Of a DNA stretch of 13,955 bases, positions 13,945 through 13,955 are shown one piece after another. The notes beneath the pieces are model-generated. The model saw only the letters and a list, made by a program, of their open reading frames with translations, had not been told where the DNA came from and did not search any database. The stretch is from Oscillospiraceae bacterium (GTDB lineage: Bacteria > Bacillota > Clostridia > Oscillospirales > Acutalibacteraceae), in contig CADBUK010000057.1 of assembly GCA_902797915.1 (NCBI GenBank), positions 1 to 13,955 of the forward strand, in the 5' to 3' direction. The stretch's first letter is position 1, and each line of letters begins with the position of its first letter. The translations under genes were made by a program, and so were the position numbers.

Positions 13945-13955
13945 ATGTCAAGAAG
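13945..13955 (+). CDS. Start of a possible further gene, cut by the window end
   Basis: ATG at 13945 with AGGGGG (13932-13937) at ribosome-binding distance; only three codons (M-S-R) are visible. Nothing can be said about the product. The hairpin directly upstream suggests a transposase or another tightly controlled gene, which is inference. Confidence 0.3.

Noticed and set aside
1..13955. CRISPR arrays, tRNA or rRNA genes, prophage genes or a defence system
   Set aside because: No regularly spaced repeats, tRNA-like cloverleaf, rRNA sequence, integrase or phage gene was seen; the window is dominated by housekeeping genes.

Overview
The window is core chromosome of a low-GC Gram-positive bacterium, most likely a gut-type member of the Clostridia (Ruminococcaceae/Oscillospiraceae-like). 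The signs are strong AGGAGG-type ribosome binding sites, sigma-A-like promoters, a DacF-type carboxypeptidase, a Firmicutes-length Pgi, PlsY/PgsA lipid enzymes, and a T-box leader on cysE-cysS. The taxonomic call is inference from gene content and style; no rRNA or tRNA gene is present.

Layout. At the left edge the 5' end of mtaB runs leftward, divergent from a secreted D,D-carboxypeptidase gene. Next come pgi and a small P-loop ATPase-like gene of unknown role, closed by a strong intrinsic terminator. A perfect-consensus promoter then drives yceD (DUF177)-rpmF, closed by another terminator. der and plsY follow with a 4-base overlap. plsY converges on rpmB (minus strand), and two back-to-back hairpins separate them. 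rpmB and recA are divergent, each with a recognisable promoter. recA-recX-rimO-pgsA form a tight run with an overlap at recX/rimO.

The only gap of about 300 bases (10294-10599) is filled by a T-box leader. Its readable specifier is UGC (cysteine), and its terminator sits immediately upstream of cysE. cysE and cysS lie 11 bases apart, and an aldo/keto reductase with two four-cysteine Fe-S motifs follows after 22 bases, possibly in the same transcript. The last ~50 bases hold a perfect 12-bp inverted repeat placed just before a start codon. This looks like the border of another unit, possibly an insertion sequence, cut by the window end.

Functionally the window combines ribosome and tRNA maturation (MtaB, RimO, YceD, L32, L28, Der, CysS), membrane lipid synthesis (PlsY, PgsA), DNA repair (RecA, RecX), wall remodelling, glycolysis (Pgi) and cysteine supply and charging (CysE, CysS). 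I found no clearly novel multi-gene system. The items most worth following are the uncharacterised P-loop protein, the possible inclusion of a redox enzyme in the cysteine T-box operon, and the hairpin at the right edge.
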